A stretch of DNA of 64,000 nt from Paraburkholderia hayleyella (GCF_009455685.1 NZ_QPES01000001.1:2294001-2358000), one strand, 5' to 3'; counted from the stretch's first letter, positions 30,853 through 42,869 are shown. Notes: generated by a model not told the origin, from the sequence alone. A program made the numbers and translations.

Positions 30853-30894
30853 AAAGCAAAACGCCACGGTTTTAAACCCGTGGCGTTTTGCTTT
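30853..30894. terminator. Strong bidirectional terminator
   Basis: A 17-bp stem (AAAGCAAAACGCCACGG / CCGTGGCGTTTTGCTTT) with an 8-base loop lies between the convergent lipoprotein gene and dinG. It has A-rich and T-rich flanks, so it can work in both directions. Confidence 0.88.
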
Positions 30895-30952
30895 CTGGTT
30901 TTGGTTTTTTCGGTTTTGGCTTTTTTATTTGCCGGACATCTTTCCAGTTTTT

Positions 30953-33220
30953 TTAAGCAAGTGGCGTCACCACTTCAGCTTCGGCGAAAAATGCCTGGAC
31001 AGTGTCGATTTCGCGGGTTCGCCGAAATGGCGGCAGGCTTTGCCAGATCCGGCGGCCATAGGGTTTGTCGACCAGACGGGTATCGCAAATCATCAGCACG
31101 CCCCGGTCCGTCTCGGCACGAATCAGGCGCCCAGCGCCTTGCTTGAGTGTAATCACCGCTTGTGGCAACTGATGCACGGCAAACGGACTTAACCCTTTTT
31201 TGGTTAAGGCATCCAGCCGCGCCGATAACACCGGGTCATCAGGCGGCGCAAACGGCAGCTTGTCGATGACCACCAGCGACAAGGCATCCCCGCGCACATC
31301 AACCCCTTCCCAGAAGCTCTGGCTGCCAACCAGAATGGCATTGCCATACGCGCGAAAACGCTCGAGTAGTTCAGTCCGGCTAGCATCGCCTTGCACCAGC
31401 AACGGATAGCCCCAGCCACGCGCCTCGATCGTGTCACGTAGTTTCGCTGCAATCCGGTCAACCGCCCGCAGCGTCGTACATAACATGAACACCCCCCCGC
31501 CGGAGGCCTCGATGGCCGGGAGCGCCGCATCGAACACGGCGTCGGTGAACAAGGGTGATGAGGGTTGTGGCAAGTTACGCGGCACGTACAGCAAACCTTG
31601 AGACGCGTAATCAAACGGGCTTGGCAGCGTCATGGAGCGCCGCACATTCAAACCCATTTGCGCCGCATAGTGCGTAAAGTCACCTCGCACCGATAAGGTC
31701 GCCGACGTGAAGATCCACGCCCTTGGCACACCCGCGCGCTGCTTCGCAAAGATCGGCGCCACTGACAGCGGAGTTTCGTGCAGTTGCACCGTTTGCGAAA
31801 ACACTTCAATCCAGCGCACTTTTTCAGTGGCATCTGTGCTGTCAGAGGCTTCCTCTGCCGCGGCACTACGCCCGATAGCGGAGACGGGCACCGTCCAGCC
31901 CACCAGCACAGCTTGCAGCTCGCGCGCGCGCCGCAGACAGGCGCCAAGGGATTCAGCCCGCTCGGCCTGGCTGCCCAGCATGGCCGCCAGCGTATCAAGC
32001 TCGCGCTCCAGCGCCGCTAGCGCAGGGAAAAGCGCATGGTCACCCGGCAGTTGCGCCAGCGAAAGCCGAACCGAATCCTCACGAAACGCGAGGCGCACAT
32101 CACGCGCCGCACGCTCAAGCGCACCGCTCAGTTTGGCCCAGTCGGCCGCGTCACGTGCATGACTCAGGCCCTCCGCGACGCAATCGCGGGCGAGTTCGAG
32201 AAACTGCGCCGTGGATAACGTTTCGCCGAAAAACAGCGTGGCTGTTTCGGGTAACTGATGGGCTTCATCGAAGATAACGGTGTTGGCGGTAGGCAGCAAT
32301 TCGGCCATTCCGGTATCGCGCAGCATGATGTCAGCGAAAAACAGATGGTGATTGACCACCACGATGTCCGCCTGCTGCGCTTCCTTACGCGCCTGCATCA
32401 CGAAACAGTCTTTGTAATGCGCACATTCCTGGCCCAGACAGTTCTCGCGCGTCGAGGTCACCATCGGCCAGACCGCCGCCGTTTCCGGCACGCTCGCCAA
32501 CTCGGCCTTGTCACCGGTGCGCGTGATCTTCGCAAAACGGATAATTTCCTGCAGATGAGCGGTTTCCTGGCGCGACGGCAAGCGGCCGTTATCCGCCGTG
32601 CGCTGCAAGTAGTAGTGACACAGATAATTCGCGCGGCCCTTGAGCATCGCCACCGAAACCGGCACAGCCAAGGCGTCGCGCACAGTGGGGATATCGCGCT
32701 GAAATAGCTGATCCTGCAAATGCTTGGTCCCGGTCGAAACGATGACTTTCCCGCCCCATAGCATCGCAGGCACGAGATAAGCGTAGGTCTTGCCTGTGCC
32801 GGTCCCCGCTTCGACAATCAACGTATTTTCGCCACCCTCAGACGCACCCGGCGCCAGCCCGGCGGGTGCCGGGTCCGTTGTGCCAGGCAAGGCACTAGAA
32901 GGTGGCAGGCGGCGTGCAGGACGTGCCGAATCGAACATCGCGGGCTCGGGCAACGCCCGGCTAGAGGCTTCCATGGCCGCAGCCACCGCCCGAGCCATGT
33001 CGATCTGCGCAGCACGTGGCCGATAGCCGTCAATCTGGCTTGCCAGAAGGCCGTCCGCCGAAAAAATATGCTCGAGTTCGTGGCTACGCTGCGCGCCCAA
33101 CACCGGCGCGCCCACGCCATCAGCACGGCCGCCATGAGCCTGGGCCGAATCGTCCCGCGATACCGGGGAAGTAGAAACACGCGATGAATTCAAGGCAAAC
33201 AATTCCTGCAAATCCGGCAC
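30953..33220 (-). CDS. dinG: DinG-family ATP-dependent DNA helicase
   Basis: An XPD/DinG-type 5'-3' helicase of 755 residues, thought to unwind D-loops, R-loops and similar structures. Walker A EAGTGTGKTYAYLVP lies near residue 140. Four cysteines for an iron-sulfur cluster are visible (YLCHYY and CLGQECAHYKDC). The DEAH box is FDEAHQLPE, and the C-terminal RecA-like lobe ends with QGAGRLIRAETDRG. The first ~115 residues are a poorly conserved Ser/Ala/Pro-rich extension, partly disordered. It may be transcribed after the YdcH gene (81-bp gap). SOS control was not seen: no LexA box was recognised. Confidence 0.9.
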   Translation of the reverse strand: MPDLQELFALNSSRVSTSPVSRDDSAQAHGGRADGVGAPVLGAQRSHELEHIFSADGLLASQIDGYRPRAAQIDMARAVAAAMEASSRALPEPAMFDSARPARRLPPSSALPGTTDPAPAGLAPGASEGGENTLIVEAGTGTGKTYAYLVPAMLWGGKVIVSTGTKHLQDQLFQRDIPTVRDALAVPVSVAMLKGRANYLCHYYLQRTADNGRLPSRQETAHLQEIIRFAKITRTGDKAELASVPETAAVWPMVTSTRENCLGQECAHYKDCFVMQARKEAQQADIVVVNHHLFFADIMLRDTGMAELLPTANTVIFDEAHQLPETATLFFGETLSTAQFLELARDCVAEGLSHARDAADWAKLSGALERAARDVRLAFREDSVRLSLAQLPGDHALFPALAALERELDTLAAMLGSQAERAESLGACLRRARELQAVLVGWTVPVSAIGRSAAAEEASDSTDATEKVRWIEVFSQTVQLHETPLSVAPIFAKQRAGVPRAWIFTSATLSVRGDFTHYAAQMGLNVRRSMTLPSPFDYASQGLLYVPRNLPQPSSPLFTDAVFDAALPAIEASGGGVFMLCTTLRAVDRIAAKLRDTIEARGWGYPLLVQGDASRTELLERFRAYGNAILVGSQSFWEGVDVRGDALSLVVIDKLPFAPPDDPVLSARLDALTKKGLSPFAVHQLPQAVITLKQGAGRLIRAETDRGVLMICDTRLVDKPYGRRIWQSLPPFRRTREIDTVQAFFAEAEVVTPLA

Positions 33221-33300
33221 GCATTCGCTTTTTGTCCCCGCTTTTTTGTTCCAATACCCAGGAAACGCTTCAAATCCCTGGAAATCTCTGGAACACGGGT

Positions 33301-33519
33301 TTAAACGCGCTTGTCCGGTTCAAGCTGCAATTGCAGCAATATGATGGTGTCTTTAACCTTCAGTTTGCGTTTTTTCAAACGCTGCAGCTCCAGATCCTCG
33401 ACGCCAGACTCATCCGACATCTTGTCGATCAACCTGTCGAGCTCGCTATGCTCGAACTCCAGTTGCAAAACACGGTCACGTAAAGCTTCCGCACTGATGG
33501 CATGGTGCTGATCGCGCAT
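33301..33519 (-). CDS. YdcH family protein (DUF465)
   Basis: A 72-residue helical protein of the YdcH/DUF465 family, starting MRDQHHAISAEALRDRVLQL. It consists of two helices with heptad-like spacing, including the conserved EFEHSELDRLIDKM and ELQRLKKRKLKVKDTI. ATG 33519 is chosen because GAGGAGG stands about 5 bases upstream, although the frame is open to 33567. Family members are small cytoplasmic coiled-coil proteins with no settled role. It lies between dinG and the coiled-coil exported protein. Confidence 0.85.
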   Translation of the reverse strand: MRDQHHAISAEALRDRVLQLEFEHSELDRLIDKMSDESGVEDLELQRLKKRKLKVKDTIILLQLQLEPDKRV

Positions 33520-33615
33520 ACTCGCCTCCTCTGTCCGAAGTGGCCTGAATCTGGTCTGTTCAGCCACTTCGCCCGAAGTCGCTGATCGGCTAAAAACGCG
33601 TTACTGGCCTGACTG

Positions 33616-34566
33616 CTACTGCATTTGCTGTTGCTGTTGCTCCTGCTGCTTTTGCTGCGCCTTTTCGGCGGCCTGCTTCTGACGTGCTTCGACATCGGCT
33701 TTATGCCGCGCCGCGTCAACCTGCTTTTTCTGAAAACGTTGTTCGTTTTGCACTCGCTCCTGGGCCTTTTGCGCACCTTCACGGCGTGCGGCATCCAGTT
33801 TGCGCTGGAAATCCGTCTGTTTCTGGTCGTAAGCCTTCTGGTTCGCTTCGCTGAGTGGCGCGCTGATGCCACGTTGCGCCTGATCCAGCGCATGCTGACG
33901 CTGCTTTTCCTGAAACGCCTGCTCGTTCGCGGCGCGCTGCGGCGCCTCCGCATTGCGTTGCGCCTCATCCAGCGCATGCTGGCGCTGCTTGTCTTCAAAG
34001 GCCTGAGCATTGCGAGCCGCATCGGCTGCACGCTGCGGGGCTTCCTTTTCGTTTTGCGCCCGCTTGAGCGCGGTCTGCTCATCGCGTTGAGTCGCCCGCG
34101 CCACGCGCTGTTCATCGTCCAGCGCCAGTTGCTCCTTGCGCACATCGGCCTGCACAACGCGCATTGCAGCACGTGCCTTGTTCAGGCAGTAATTGACAAA
34201 AAACCGGCTGTAGCAATTGTGCTGCGCCAACGCATAGCGGTAATTGTTTTCTTCGCTGCGATGGTCCAGCACGGCCTGGCGTTCGGCAAAACCTTCCGTT
34301 GAAACCGCCGCGACACCGGCCGCTTCCGCGGTATCTCCGGCACTTGCAGCACTTGCCACATCAGCGCGGATCGGAGCGGCATCCGATGCCGCCCCTGGCG
34401 ATGCCGGATAGTCTTGCGCCGCCGCCAGCGACGGTACGCCAAGCGATACCGCCACGGCCACGCCGGCGAGGTCAATCAATAGAGAACGAAAAGTGGGCAA
34501 CTTGATGGAGAAGGCAAGGAAGACGTGAATAAAAGGCGCCGGCGGCCAAGTGGCCGACGTCATCAC
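33616..34566 (-). CDS. Exported coiled-coil protein, Gln/Ala/Lys-rich
   Basis: The predicted product has up to 316 residues. It has a signal-peptide-like segment ([23 protein letters not shown]), an Ala-rich spacer, and a conserved-looking block [29 protein letters not shown] with two cysteines. About 180 residues of charged repeats follow ([33 protein letters not shown]), surely a long coiled coil, ending in a Gln-run. The start is uncertain: ATG at 34566, or TTG at 34500 just before PTFRSLLID; neither has a Shine-Dalgarno. The 5' end is divergent from tex. The role is unknown; an envelope-associated scaffold is a guess. Confidence 0.7.
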   Translation of the reverse strand: MMTSATWPPAPFIHVFLAFSIKLPTFRSLLIDLAGVAVAVSLGVPSLAAAQDYPASPGAASDAAPIRADVASAASAGDTAEAAGVAAVSTEGFAERQAVLDHRSEENNYRYALAQHNCYSRFFVNYCLNKARAAMRVVQADVRKEQLALDDEQRVARATQRDEQTALKRAQNEKEAPQRAADAARNAQAFEDKQRQHALDEAQRNAEAPQRAANEQAFQEKQRQHALDQAQRGISAPLSEANQKAYDQKQTDFQRKLDAARREGAQKAQERVQNEQRFQKKQVDAARHKADVEARQKQAAEKAQQKQQEQQQQQMQ

Positions 34567-34714
34567 AGATGGCAGCCGGACATGCGCGAAATTCTATCAT
34601 CGGGAGCCTGAGGCACCAGGCATTTATGGCAAAATGCCCCGCTTTCCAACCCGGCTGCGGCGAACCCGGTTTTGCCCAGTCTCACATCGAATCCGGCAGG
34701 AACATCTAGACCTT

Positions 34715-37054
34715 ATGACGGAAACCGTAGCACTCAAAATCGTACAGCGCATCGCCTCCGAACTTACCGTTTCGCCCCGCCAGGTCACGGCTGCAGTACA
34801 ACTTCTCGACGAAGGTGCCACTGTTCCGTTTATCGCGCGCTATCGCAAGGAAGTGACAGGCAATCTCGACGATACGCAATTGCGCAATCTGGAAGAACGG
34901 CTGCTCTATTTACGCGAACTCGAAGACCGGCGCGCCACCATTCTTGCGAGCGTCGCCGAGCAAGGCAAGCTGACCGACCTGCTACAGGCCGCCATTGAAA
35001 GCGCGGACAGCAAACAGATACTCGAAGACCTCTATCTGCCGTATAAGCCCAAACGGCGCACCCGGGCCCAGATCGCGCGCGAGGCGGGTCTCGAGCCGCT
35101 GGCGCAGGCGTTGCGGGCCAACCCCCTGCTTGATCCGCAAACCGAAGCCGCGGCTTATGTGAACGCCGAAAAGGGTGTCGCCGATATCAAAGCCGCACTG
35201 GACGGCGCGCGGGACATTCTCTCCGAACAATTCGGCGAAACCGCGGAACTGCTGGGCAAGCTGCGCGATTATCTGTTCACGCAGGGCGTGGTCTCCGCAC
35301 GCGTGGTCGAAGGCAAGGAAAACGAAGAAGGCGAGAAATTCCGCGACTATTACGATTACGCCGAAACCCTCAAAACCATCCCGTCGCATCGTGCGCTGGC
35401 GCTCTTTCGCGGCCGCAACGCGGGCGTGCTGATGATCAAGCTGGGGCTTGGCGAGGAACTCGATGCGCAAGTGCCGCATCCAGGTGAAGCACTGATCGCA
35501 CGCCATTTCGCGCTTGAGAATCTCGGCCGCCCAGGCGACAAATGGCTCGCCGATGTTTGCCGCTGGTGCTGGCGTGTCAAGGTCCAGCCGCATCTCGAAA
35601 ACGAGTTGCTCACCCAGGTGCGCGAGGCAGCGGAACACGAAGCCATCCGGGTCTTCGCGCGCAACCTCAAAGATTTGTTGCTGGCCGCGCCCGCTGGCCC
35701 CAAAGCCGTGATCGGCCTGGACCCTGGCTTGCGCACGGGCGTGAAAGTCGCGGTCGTGGACCGCACCGGCAAGCTGCTCGTCACCGATACCATCTATCCC
35801 CACGAGCCCCGCCGCGACTGGGACGGCTCGCTGGCCCGCCTCGCGCGCATCGCAGCGCAAACCCAGGCGGAGCTGATCAGCATCGGCAACGGCACGGCCT
35901 CGCGCGAGACCGACCGGCTCGCTAGCGAGCTGATCGCGCGCCATCCTGAACTCAAGCTGCAAAAAATCGTCGTTTCCGAAGCCGGGGCATCGGTTTATTC
36001 GGCGTCCGAGTTCGCGGCGAAAGAATTTCCTGAACTCGATGTCACGCTGCGCGGAGCCGTCTCGATTGCCCGCCGTCTGCAAGATCCGCTAGCGGAACTC
36101 GTGAAGATCGAGCCCAAGGCCATCGGCGTCGGCCAGTATCAGCACGACGTCAACCAGCGCGAGCTGGCTCGATCGCTCGATGCGGTGGTCGAGGATTGCG
36201 TGAACGCGGTGGGGGTCGATGCCAATACAGCCTCGATAGCGCTGCTGGCCCGGGTTTCCGGGCTGAATGCGACACTGGCGCGCAATATCGTCGATTTCCG
36301 CGATGCGCATGGTCCGTTTCCGTCACGGGAGCATCTACGCCAGGTACCCCGCCTCGGAGACAAAACGTTCGAACTGGCCGCAGGCTTTTTGCGAATCAAT
36401 GGCGGAGACAATCCGCTCGATTGCTCATCGGTTCACCCCGAAGCCTATCCCGTGGTCGAGCGGATTCTGGGCAAGATCAACCGCCAGGCCAGCGAAGTGC
36501 TCGGCAACCGCGAAGCGCTCGCAGGGCTGTCGCCGGCTGAATTTGCCGACGAGCGCTTCGGGCTGCCTACGGTGCGCGACATTCTGGCGGAACTCGAAAA
36601 ACCGGGCCGCGACCCTCGCCCCGAATTCAAAACCGCCACGTTCCGTGACGGGGTCGAGAAAATCTCCGACCTCTCAGCGGGCATGGTGCTGGAAGGCGTG
36701 GTGACGAACGTCGCGGCATTCGGTGCGTTCATTGATATCGGCGTGCACCAGGATGGTTTGGTGCACGTGTCGGCGATGTCCAGCAAGTTCATCAAGGATC
36801 CCCACGAAGTCGTCAAGGCGGGCCAGATCGTCAAGGTCAAGGTGCTGGAGGTCGATGTCAAACGCCAACGGATTGCGCTGACCATGCGGCTCGACGATGA
36901 TTTCGCGCCTGGTGCGGCGACGCGTCATGGCGGCAACGCTACCGGCCCCGCCGGGCGCGGTGCAGTCCGTTCGCCCCAACCGCGCGGCCGCCAGCCTGAG
37001 CCGGCGGGAGGCGCCATGGCTGCGGCGTTCGCCAAGCTCAAGCGCCCAGGTTAA
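34715..37054 (+). CDS. tex: Tex-family S1 RNA-binding protein
   Basis: Tex is a nucleic-acid-binding protein related to eukaryotic Spt6, linked to transcription and toxin expression in several bacteria. The 779-residue product fits the family length. It has the N-terminal helical region ([29 protein letters not shown]), a YqgF/RNase-H-like fold ([17 protein letters not shown]), helix-hairpin-helix motifs ([15 protein letters not shown]) and a C-terminal S1 domain ([31 protein letters not shown]). ATG 34715 begins [14 protein letters not shown]; the open frame reaches further upstream but matches nothing. A Gly/Arg-rich tail follows the S1 domain. Confidence 0.95.
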   Translation: MTETVALKIVQRIASELTVSPRQVTAAVQLLDEGATVPFIARYRKEVTGNLDDTQLRNLEERLLYLRELEDRRATILASVAEQGKLTDLLQAAIESADSKQILEDLYLPYKPKRRTRAQIAREAGLEPLAQALRANPLLDPQTEAAAYVNAEKGVADIKAALDGARDILSEQFGETAELLGKLRDYLFTQGVVSARVVEGKENEEGEKFRDYYDYAETLKTIPSHRALALFRGRNAGVLMIKLGLGEELDAQVPHPGEALIARHFALENLGRPGDKWLADVCRWCWRVKVQPHLENELLTQVREAAEHEAIRVFARNLKDLLLAAPAGPKAVIGLDPGLRTGVKVAVVDRTGKLLVTDTIYPHEPRRDWDGSLARLARIAAQTQAELISIGNGTASRETDRLASELIARHPELKLQKIVVSEAGASVYSASEFAAKEFPELDVTLRGAVSIARRLQDPLAELVKIEPKAIGVGQYQHDVNQRELARSLDAVVEDCVNAVGVDANTASIALLARVSGLNATLARNIVDFRDAHGPFPSREHLRQVPRLGDKTFELAAGFLRINGGDNPLDCSSVHPEAYPVVERILGKINRQASEVLGNREALAGLSPAEFADERFGLPTVRDILAELEKPGRDPRPEFKTATFRDGVEKISDLSAGMVLEGVVTNVAAFGAFIDIGVHQDGLVHVSAMSSKFIKDPHEVVKAGQIVKVKVLEVDVKRQRIALTMRLDDDFAPGAATRHGGNATGPAGRGAVRSPQPRGRQPEPAGGAMAAAFAKLKRPG

Positions 37055-37411
37055 GCGCTGCGTCAAGCGTTAAGCCATCGGGTTGGCGCCATGCCGCAAA
37101 CCCGAAACAAACGAAGGCCTCTTCCACCCGGTGAGCAGCACGCGTCGTCGGGGGAGGAGGCCTTTCGTTAAGCCCATGCGGCAAACCGCGACCACGAAGC
37201 CAGACAGTCAAAGAAACCGTATCGCCAAAAGTTTGATTTTTATATGGAACTTTGGCCGCCGCATGGTTACTTAGAATACGTTTGCCCAACCCGTAATCTT
37301 ATTTTTGATTTGAAAAGTTTCAGAATTAAAGTCGTTTTTCTGAAATCGCCCGGAATAACGGATTAATTTATTTTCCGGCTTTATATTTTATAATTTCAAA
37401 CCGAGAAGAAA
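37055..37411. other. Intergenic region after tex
   Basis: It holds a long hairpin (37109-37169). From about 37.2 kb it becomes AT-rich, marking the start of the low-GC island. No gene is seen. Confidence 0.5.
37109..37169 (+). terminator. Hairpin, probable tex terminator
   Basis: CAACGAAGGCCTC-type sequence on the left pairs with GAGGCCTTTCGTT on the right across a long GC-rich loop. The T-run is short, so efficiency is uncertain. Confidence 0.5.
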
Positions 37412-38437
37412 ATGACAATATATCAAAATCAAAGTTCCCGCCAGAAATACATTGATGTAATCGAAAATAATCAGGAGTATCTTAAGACCATCAATGCTCC
37501 AAACATAAACGAATACCGTACAGTAGAAGACTATAACTCAAGAGTTAAATTACTAAGCAACATTCATTTGAACATCATTCACCCTGATAAAAATGGAAGC
37601 TCGCCACGAACTTCAAATATCACGCAAGAATTTATTCTCATACGCAAAAAGTTTAAATCTGAGTGGGATGTATGTATCGAACAGGATCTTAAAGCCGCAC
37701 AAAACCGCGCGACTCAGCGGGGCGAGGCGGAAAAACAGGCCAATACAGTGTCGACTGACTGGACGGACAAGCTTCTCCAAGGGGAGGCGCTCTATACGGT
37801 ACAGAAAGCTGCGGGCCTCGGCGGGAACAAGAATCCTCAGGCCACACAGAAATTACATGGTTTTAACAGCGCACTCAAGAACTTGATGCTCGGTGATCCG
37901 GTCCCTGAGAATTTTGTAAATTCCGATGGAAAATATCTGGATTTTACGGAAAAGCAAATAGAGCAGTTAACGCAGTTTGGCCGCGCTCTGGAACAGCTAA
38001 AAAAGAGGGTGGACCATATAAAAATCGCCACAGAAAATGACATTCAAAGCCAATATCTTACTGATTTTATGGGAACAGTCGGCAAGCAATTCTCAAATAT
38101 CAGACAAGGCCGTGATATTACCGCAACCTTACAAACCAGACCGATTATTGAGCGCTATAAAAAAGAACACGAAAATCTGAAAAAAGAGACAGAAAAAAAA
38201 GTCAGGATGGGCATTAATGTTCATGCAGCATTAAATAATAGCGGGATTGAAGACAATAAATTCATTACCAAACTGAAATTACTGTCGCTGCCCTCGCCAG
38301 CAAGATTTTTTATTAGAATTTTAACGCTACTTTTTTCCAACCGCCTCCTGGATTTCTTTATCGGCAAACCAGTTATGCCACAGCAGCTTGATCTTCAAGT
38401 GAGCAATCCCTCGCAAAGCAGGCGTCACGTTAGGTAG
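37412..38437 (+). CDS. Orphan low-GC protein with a J-domain-like HPD motif
   Basis: The product has 341 residues with Asn/Ile/Lys-rich composition very unlike the neighbours. Residues about 42-72 read VKLLSNIHLNIIHPDKN followed by a charged helix (EFILIRKKFKSEWDVCI). This resembles helix II, the HPD loop (H57-P58-D59) and helix III of DnaJ-type J domains, although helix I is not evident. The middle (100-270) is helical and charged. A hydrophobic segment lies near residues 290-315 (ARFFIRILTLLFSNRLLDFF). GAGAAG precedes the ATG. No DnaK or GrpE is nearby. A host- or Hsp70-directed role is only inference; the family is not one I recognise. Confidence 0.6.
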   Translation: MTIYQNQSSRQKYIDVIENNQEYLKTINAPNINEYRTVEDYNSRVKLLSNIHLNIIHPDKNGSSPRTSNITQEFILIRKKFKSEWDVCIEQDLKAAQNRATQRGEAEKQANTVSTDWTDKLLQGEALYTVQKAAGLGGNKNPQATQKLHGFNSALKNLMLGDPVPENFVNSDGKYLDFTEKQIEQLTQFGRALEQLKKRVDHIKIATENDIQSQYLTDFMGTVGKQFSNIRQGRDITATLQTRPIIERYKKEHENLKKETEKKVRMGINVHAALNNSGIEDNKFITKLKLLSLPSPARFFIRILTLLFSNRLLDFFIGKPVMPQQLDLQVSNPSQSRRHVR

Positions 38438-38459
38438 AGTTTTTTAGTCGCGGAAGGTT

Positions 38460-38491
38460 AGAAACGGGGGATGACCTGAAAACCCGTTTCT
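38460..38491. terminator. Hairpin after the HPD-motif gene
   Basis: AGAAACGGG pairs with CCCGTTTCT around a 14-base loop, 22 bases after the stop codon. Confidence 0.5.
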
Positions 38492-38514
38492 GCCCTACTC
38501 TCAATGTATTTTTA

Positions 38515-38541
38515 GAACCTTCGACCTTGAGTCGAAGGTTC
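38515..38541. terminator. Hairpin between convergent orphan gene and kup
   Basis: A perfect 11-bp stem (GAACCTTCGAC / GTCGAAGGTTC) closes a 5-base loop, 17 bases beyond the kup stop. A T-rich stretch stands to its left on the plus strand, so it may serve kup. Confidence 0.65.
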
Positions 38542-38558
38542 ATGCCTCGCTTCAGCCC

Positions 38559-40445
38559 TCAAATCTCGATCTTGGTCCCCAGCTCGACCACCCGGTTGGC
38601 GGGAATGCTGAAAAAGTCGGTAGGTTTCGCCGCGTTTTGATGCATCCATGCAAACACCCGTTCGCGCCAGACCGACATCCCCGGCAACTGGGTTGGCACA
38701 ACGGTTTCCCGCGCGAGGAAAAATGACGTGTCCATCAATTCGAACGTCATGTTATGCGTGCGCCCGACTTCCAGCAAAACGGCTTTAACGTCCGGTGTTT
38801 CATTGAAGCCGTAAAGCGCTTTCACCAGATACAGCCCGCCACTCACATCCTTCACAGTGACGCGCTCCGCGTCATTCACATAAGGAATATCGCGTGTGAC
38901 AAAGGTCAGGAAAATGGTGCGCTCATGTAACACCTTGTTGTGCTTCAGGTTGTGCAGCAGGCTAACCGGCACCAGCGTATCGCTTCCCGTCAGATAGATC
39001 GCCGTGCCGGATACCCGGTGCGGTGGATGCGCCAGCAAACCTTGCAGGAATGGCATCAGCGGAATCCCATCCGCCGCGGTGCGCTCCTTGACAATCAGGC
39101 GGCCTTTGAACCACGTCATCAGCAGGAAAAACAGCAACGCGCCAATACCCAGCGGCAGCCACCCGCCCTCGGCCACCTTCAGCAGATTGGCCCCAAAGAA
39201 ACCCAGATCAATCGTAATCAGCACACCGGTAATCAGCGCGACGAGCAACTTGTTCCACTTCCAGACCTTCAGCATCACGACGCATACCAGTATGGTGGTG
39301 ATGACCATCGTCGCGGTTACCGCAAGACCATAGGCCGCAGCAAGGTTATCCGAGCTTTTGAACGCGACCACGATACACAGGATGATAAAAAGCAGCATCC
39401 AGTTCACGACGGGCACGTAGATTTGTCCAATCGCAAGCTCAGACGTGTGCAGGACTTTCATGCGAGGCACGTAGCCCAGTTGAATCGCCTGGCTAGTCAG
39501 CGAGTAAGCCCCCGAGATGACGGCCTGCGACGCGATGACGGTCGCCACCGTAGCCAGCACAACCAGCGGTAGCAGCGCCCAGTCAGGCGCCAGCAAAAAG
39601 AACGGGTTGGCAATGGCCTGGGGGTCATGCATCAGCAACGCGCCCTGACCAAAGTAGTTCAGCACGAGCGATGGCATCACCAGGGCGTACCACGCAAAAC
39701 GAATCGGCTTCGCGCCGAAGTGCCCCATATCGGCATATAGCGCCTCGGCACCCGTCAGCACCAGCACCACCGAGCCCAGTACCACATAGGCTTGCAATAC
39801 GTGCGCGGACATAAACGAAATGGCGTAATACGGGTTCAGCGCCGCGATGATGCCAGGCGACTGCACGATGTGCGAAATGCCCAGCACCGCGAGCGTCAAA
39901 AACCATATCACCATGATGGGCCCGAACAGACGCCCAACCAGGGCCGTGCCGTGACGCTGGATCCAGAACAGCATCACGAGAATCACCATGGTGAGCGGCA
40001 ACACCAGATGCGCCATGCTGGGCATGGCCAGCTTCAGGCCTTCGACTGCGGAGAGTACGGAAATGGCGGGCGTGATGACGGCATCACCATAAAACATGCA
40101 TGCGCCGAAAATGCCCAGCATCATCAGCAAGCTGGCGATACGGCTTTTCTGATCGAATGAACGCAGCGACAACGCCATCAAGGCCAGCACGCCGCCTTCG
40201 CCGTTATTGTCGGCCCGCATCACGAGCAATACGTATTTGATGCCCACGACGATCATGATCGCCCAGAACAGCAGCGAGATCACACCCAGGATCGAGGCAT
40301 CGGTTAATGGAATGCCATGCGATGGGCTAAAAGCTTCCTTGAGTGAATAGAGCGGGCTGGTACCAATGTCGCCGAAAACTACGCCGATTGCAGCAATGGC
40401 CATGGAAGGCAAAGGCTGCCTGCGCACGTGATGGGTATCTGTCAT
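38559..40445 (-). CDS. kup: Kup-family low-affinity potassium uptake protein
   Basis: A 628-residue inner-membrane K+/H+ symporter of the KUP/HAK family. The family signature [21 protein letters not shown] lies near residue 16. About 12 hydrophobic segments run to roughly residue 450, for example [20 protein letters not shown] and [21 protein letters not shown] soluble C-terminal domain follows. The length equals the usual bacterial Kup (about 622). It is convergent with the orphan HPD-motif gene and separated from the phosphoribosyltransferase gene by its own upstream region. Confidence 0.95.
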   Translation of the reverse strand: MTDTHHVRRQPLPSMAIAAIGVVFGDIGTSPLYSLKEAFSPSHGIPLTDASILGVISLLFWAIMIVVGIKYVLLVMRADNNGEGGVLALMALSLRSFDQKSRIASLLMMLGIFGACMFYGDAVITPAISVLSAVEGLKLAMPSMAHLVLPLTMVILVMLFWIQRHGTALVGRLFGPIMVIWFLTLAVLGISHIVQSPGIIAALNPYYAISFMSAHVLQAYVVLGSVVLVLTGAEALYADMGHFGAKPIRFAWYALVMPSLVLNYFGQGALLMHDPQAIANPFFLLAPDWALLPLVVLATVATVIASQAVISGAYSLTSQAIQLGYVPRMKVLHTSELAIGQIYVPVVNWMLLFIILCIVVAFKSSDNLAAAYGLAVTATMVITTILVCVVMLKVWKWNKLLVALITGVLITIDLGFFGANLLKVAEGGWLPLGIGALLFFLLMTWFKGRLIVKERTAADGIPLMPFLQGLLAHPPHRVSGTAIYLTGSDTLVPVSLLHNLKHNKVLHERTIFLTFVTRDIPYVNDAERVTVKDVSGGLYLVKALYGFNETPDVKAVLLEVGRTHNMTFELMDTSFFLARETVVPTQLPGMSVWRERVFAWMHQNAAKPTDFFSIPANRVVELGTKIEI

Positions 40446-40643
40446 AAACGCGGGAAATCCCGTCCTGAGCGGAAAAAACGAACGCTATTCTAAACGGGCC
40501 ACACCAGTGTGTTATTTGGCCTGTTGCGGATGTGCCACTTGAAAAGCTCGCGCAGTGTAGCACTGGGCATACCCCTTCGAGGCCGCCCAATATCGCGCTT
40601 GTCCGCGCGCTTGTCCGTATTGCTCGCTAACGGCCCAGCGCAC

Positions 40644-40677
40644 AAAGAAAAACGGAGCCCGTTTTGAACTCCGTTTT
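40644..40677 (-). terminator. Rho-independent terminator of the purA-phosphoribosyltransferase unit
   Basis: On the minus strand AAAACGGAG pairs with CTCCGTTTT around an 11-base loop and runs into TTTTTCTTT, 39 bases after the phosphoribosyltransferase stop. Confidence 0.88.
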
Positions 40678-40715
40678 CACATCCGCTACAGCGAGGCCTG
40701 CCTTATCTCAGGCTT

Positions 40716-41342
40716 TCAGGCGCCGGGGGGCGCTGCCTGAGTCCGCTGCCTGAGCCCGCTGCCTGAGCCCGCTGCCTGAGCCGTGCCGCGCTTGATCCAC
40801 GCGCCGAGATTATGCGGCCGCACCGTGTCCCACTCTTCAAATGGCTGGTGGATCCATGGGTTGGTCGGCAAAGACTGCACGTAATAATCAGGCTTCACGC
40901 TCGAACACCCCTTGTACCAGAGCACCGCCGAACGCACAGCCGTAACAGCGGGATAACGGTCCTTCAGATGCTGCTGCACGCGTGCGAGCGTCACGCCTGA
41001 ATCGACCAGATCATCTACGAGCAGCACGTTGCCCGATAGCTCACCTCGCGTCATCGTGATGTACTGCCCGATATCGAGTTCACCCTGCTCCGTGCCCGCC
41101 GCCTCGCGGTATGAACTCGTAGCGAGGATCGCCAGCGGCAGGTCGTAGATGCGTGACAGTTGATCGCCAACACGCAGGCCACCGCGCGCGAGACACAAAA
41201 TTTTGTCGAACTTCCAGCCTGAATCATGGACAGCGAGCGCCAACAGTTCGATCAAGCGGTGATACTCGTCCCAGCCGACCCATAGATTGCGCTCATCATT
41301 GCGCGGGTCTTTCATGGTGATCATGGGGATGCCCTGCGTCAT
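40716..41342 (-). CDS. Purine-type phosphoribosyltransferase
   Basis: A type I phosphoribosyltransferase of up to 208 residues, likely acting in purine salvage (hypoxanthine/xanthine/guanine class). Evidence is the PRPP-binding loop NVLLVDDLVDSGVTLARV and the block KFDKILCLARGGLRVGDQLSRIYDLPLAI. Its place 3 bases after purA supports co-transcription and a purine role. Starts at 41342 (MTQGIPM) or a few codons later (MITMKDPRN) are both possible. The last ~20 residues are encoded by a 13-bp tandem repeat and are probably not functional. The exact base specificity cannot be read. Confidence 0.85.
   Translation of the reverse strand: MTQGIPMITMKDPRNDERNLWVGWDEYHRLIELLALAVHDSGWKFDKILCLARGGLRVGDQLSRIYDLPLAILATSSYREAAGTEQGELDIGQYITMTRGELSGNVLLVDDLVDSGVTLARVQQHLKDRYPAVTAVRSAVLWYKGCSSVKPDYYVQSLPTNPWIHQPFEEWDTVRPHNLGAWIKRGTAQAAGSGSGLRQRTQAAPPGA
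40732..40782. repeat. 13-bp tandem repeat, 4 copies, at the 3' end of the phosphoribosyltransferase gene
   Basis: The unit gctgcctgagccc is repeated four times (first with one change, last incomplete). As 13 is not a multiple of 3, each unit is read in a different frame, and a change in copy number would alter the C-terminus. Confidence 0.92.
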
Positions 41343-41345
41343 GGT

Positions 41346-42722
<1,377 letters not shown>

Positions 42723-42869
42723 CTACCCATGTTCGCGGCGGGCCCTGAATTTTTCAGCGATCTCCGAACGGCAGGAGCCCAAGCCCCCAAACTCCCAAGT
42801 TCATATCGCGCCAGGCCATCCGCATGCCCTTGTAGCCGCCTTGCAACCTGCCCGGGCCCCTGTCTTGTA

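Noticed and set aside
34982..36082. 366-codon minus-strand open frame opposite tex
   Set aside because: Antisense shadow of a well-conserved gene, without family resemblance or ribosome site.
38940..39572. 210-codon plus-strand open frame within kup
   Set aside because: Antisense to conserved membrane-protein sequence; His/Arg/Gln-rich composition typical of a shadow frame.
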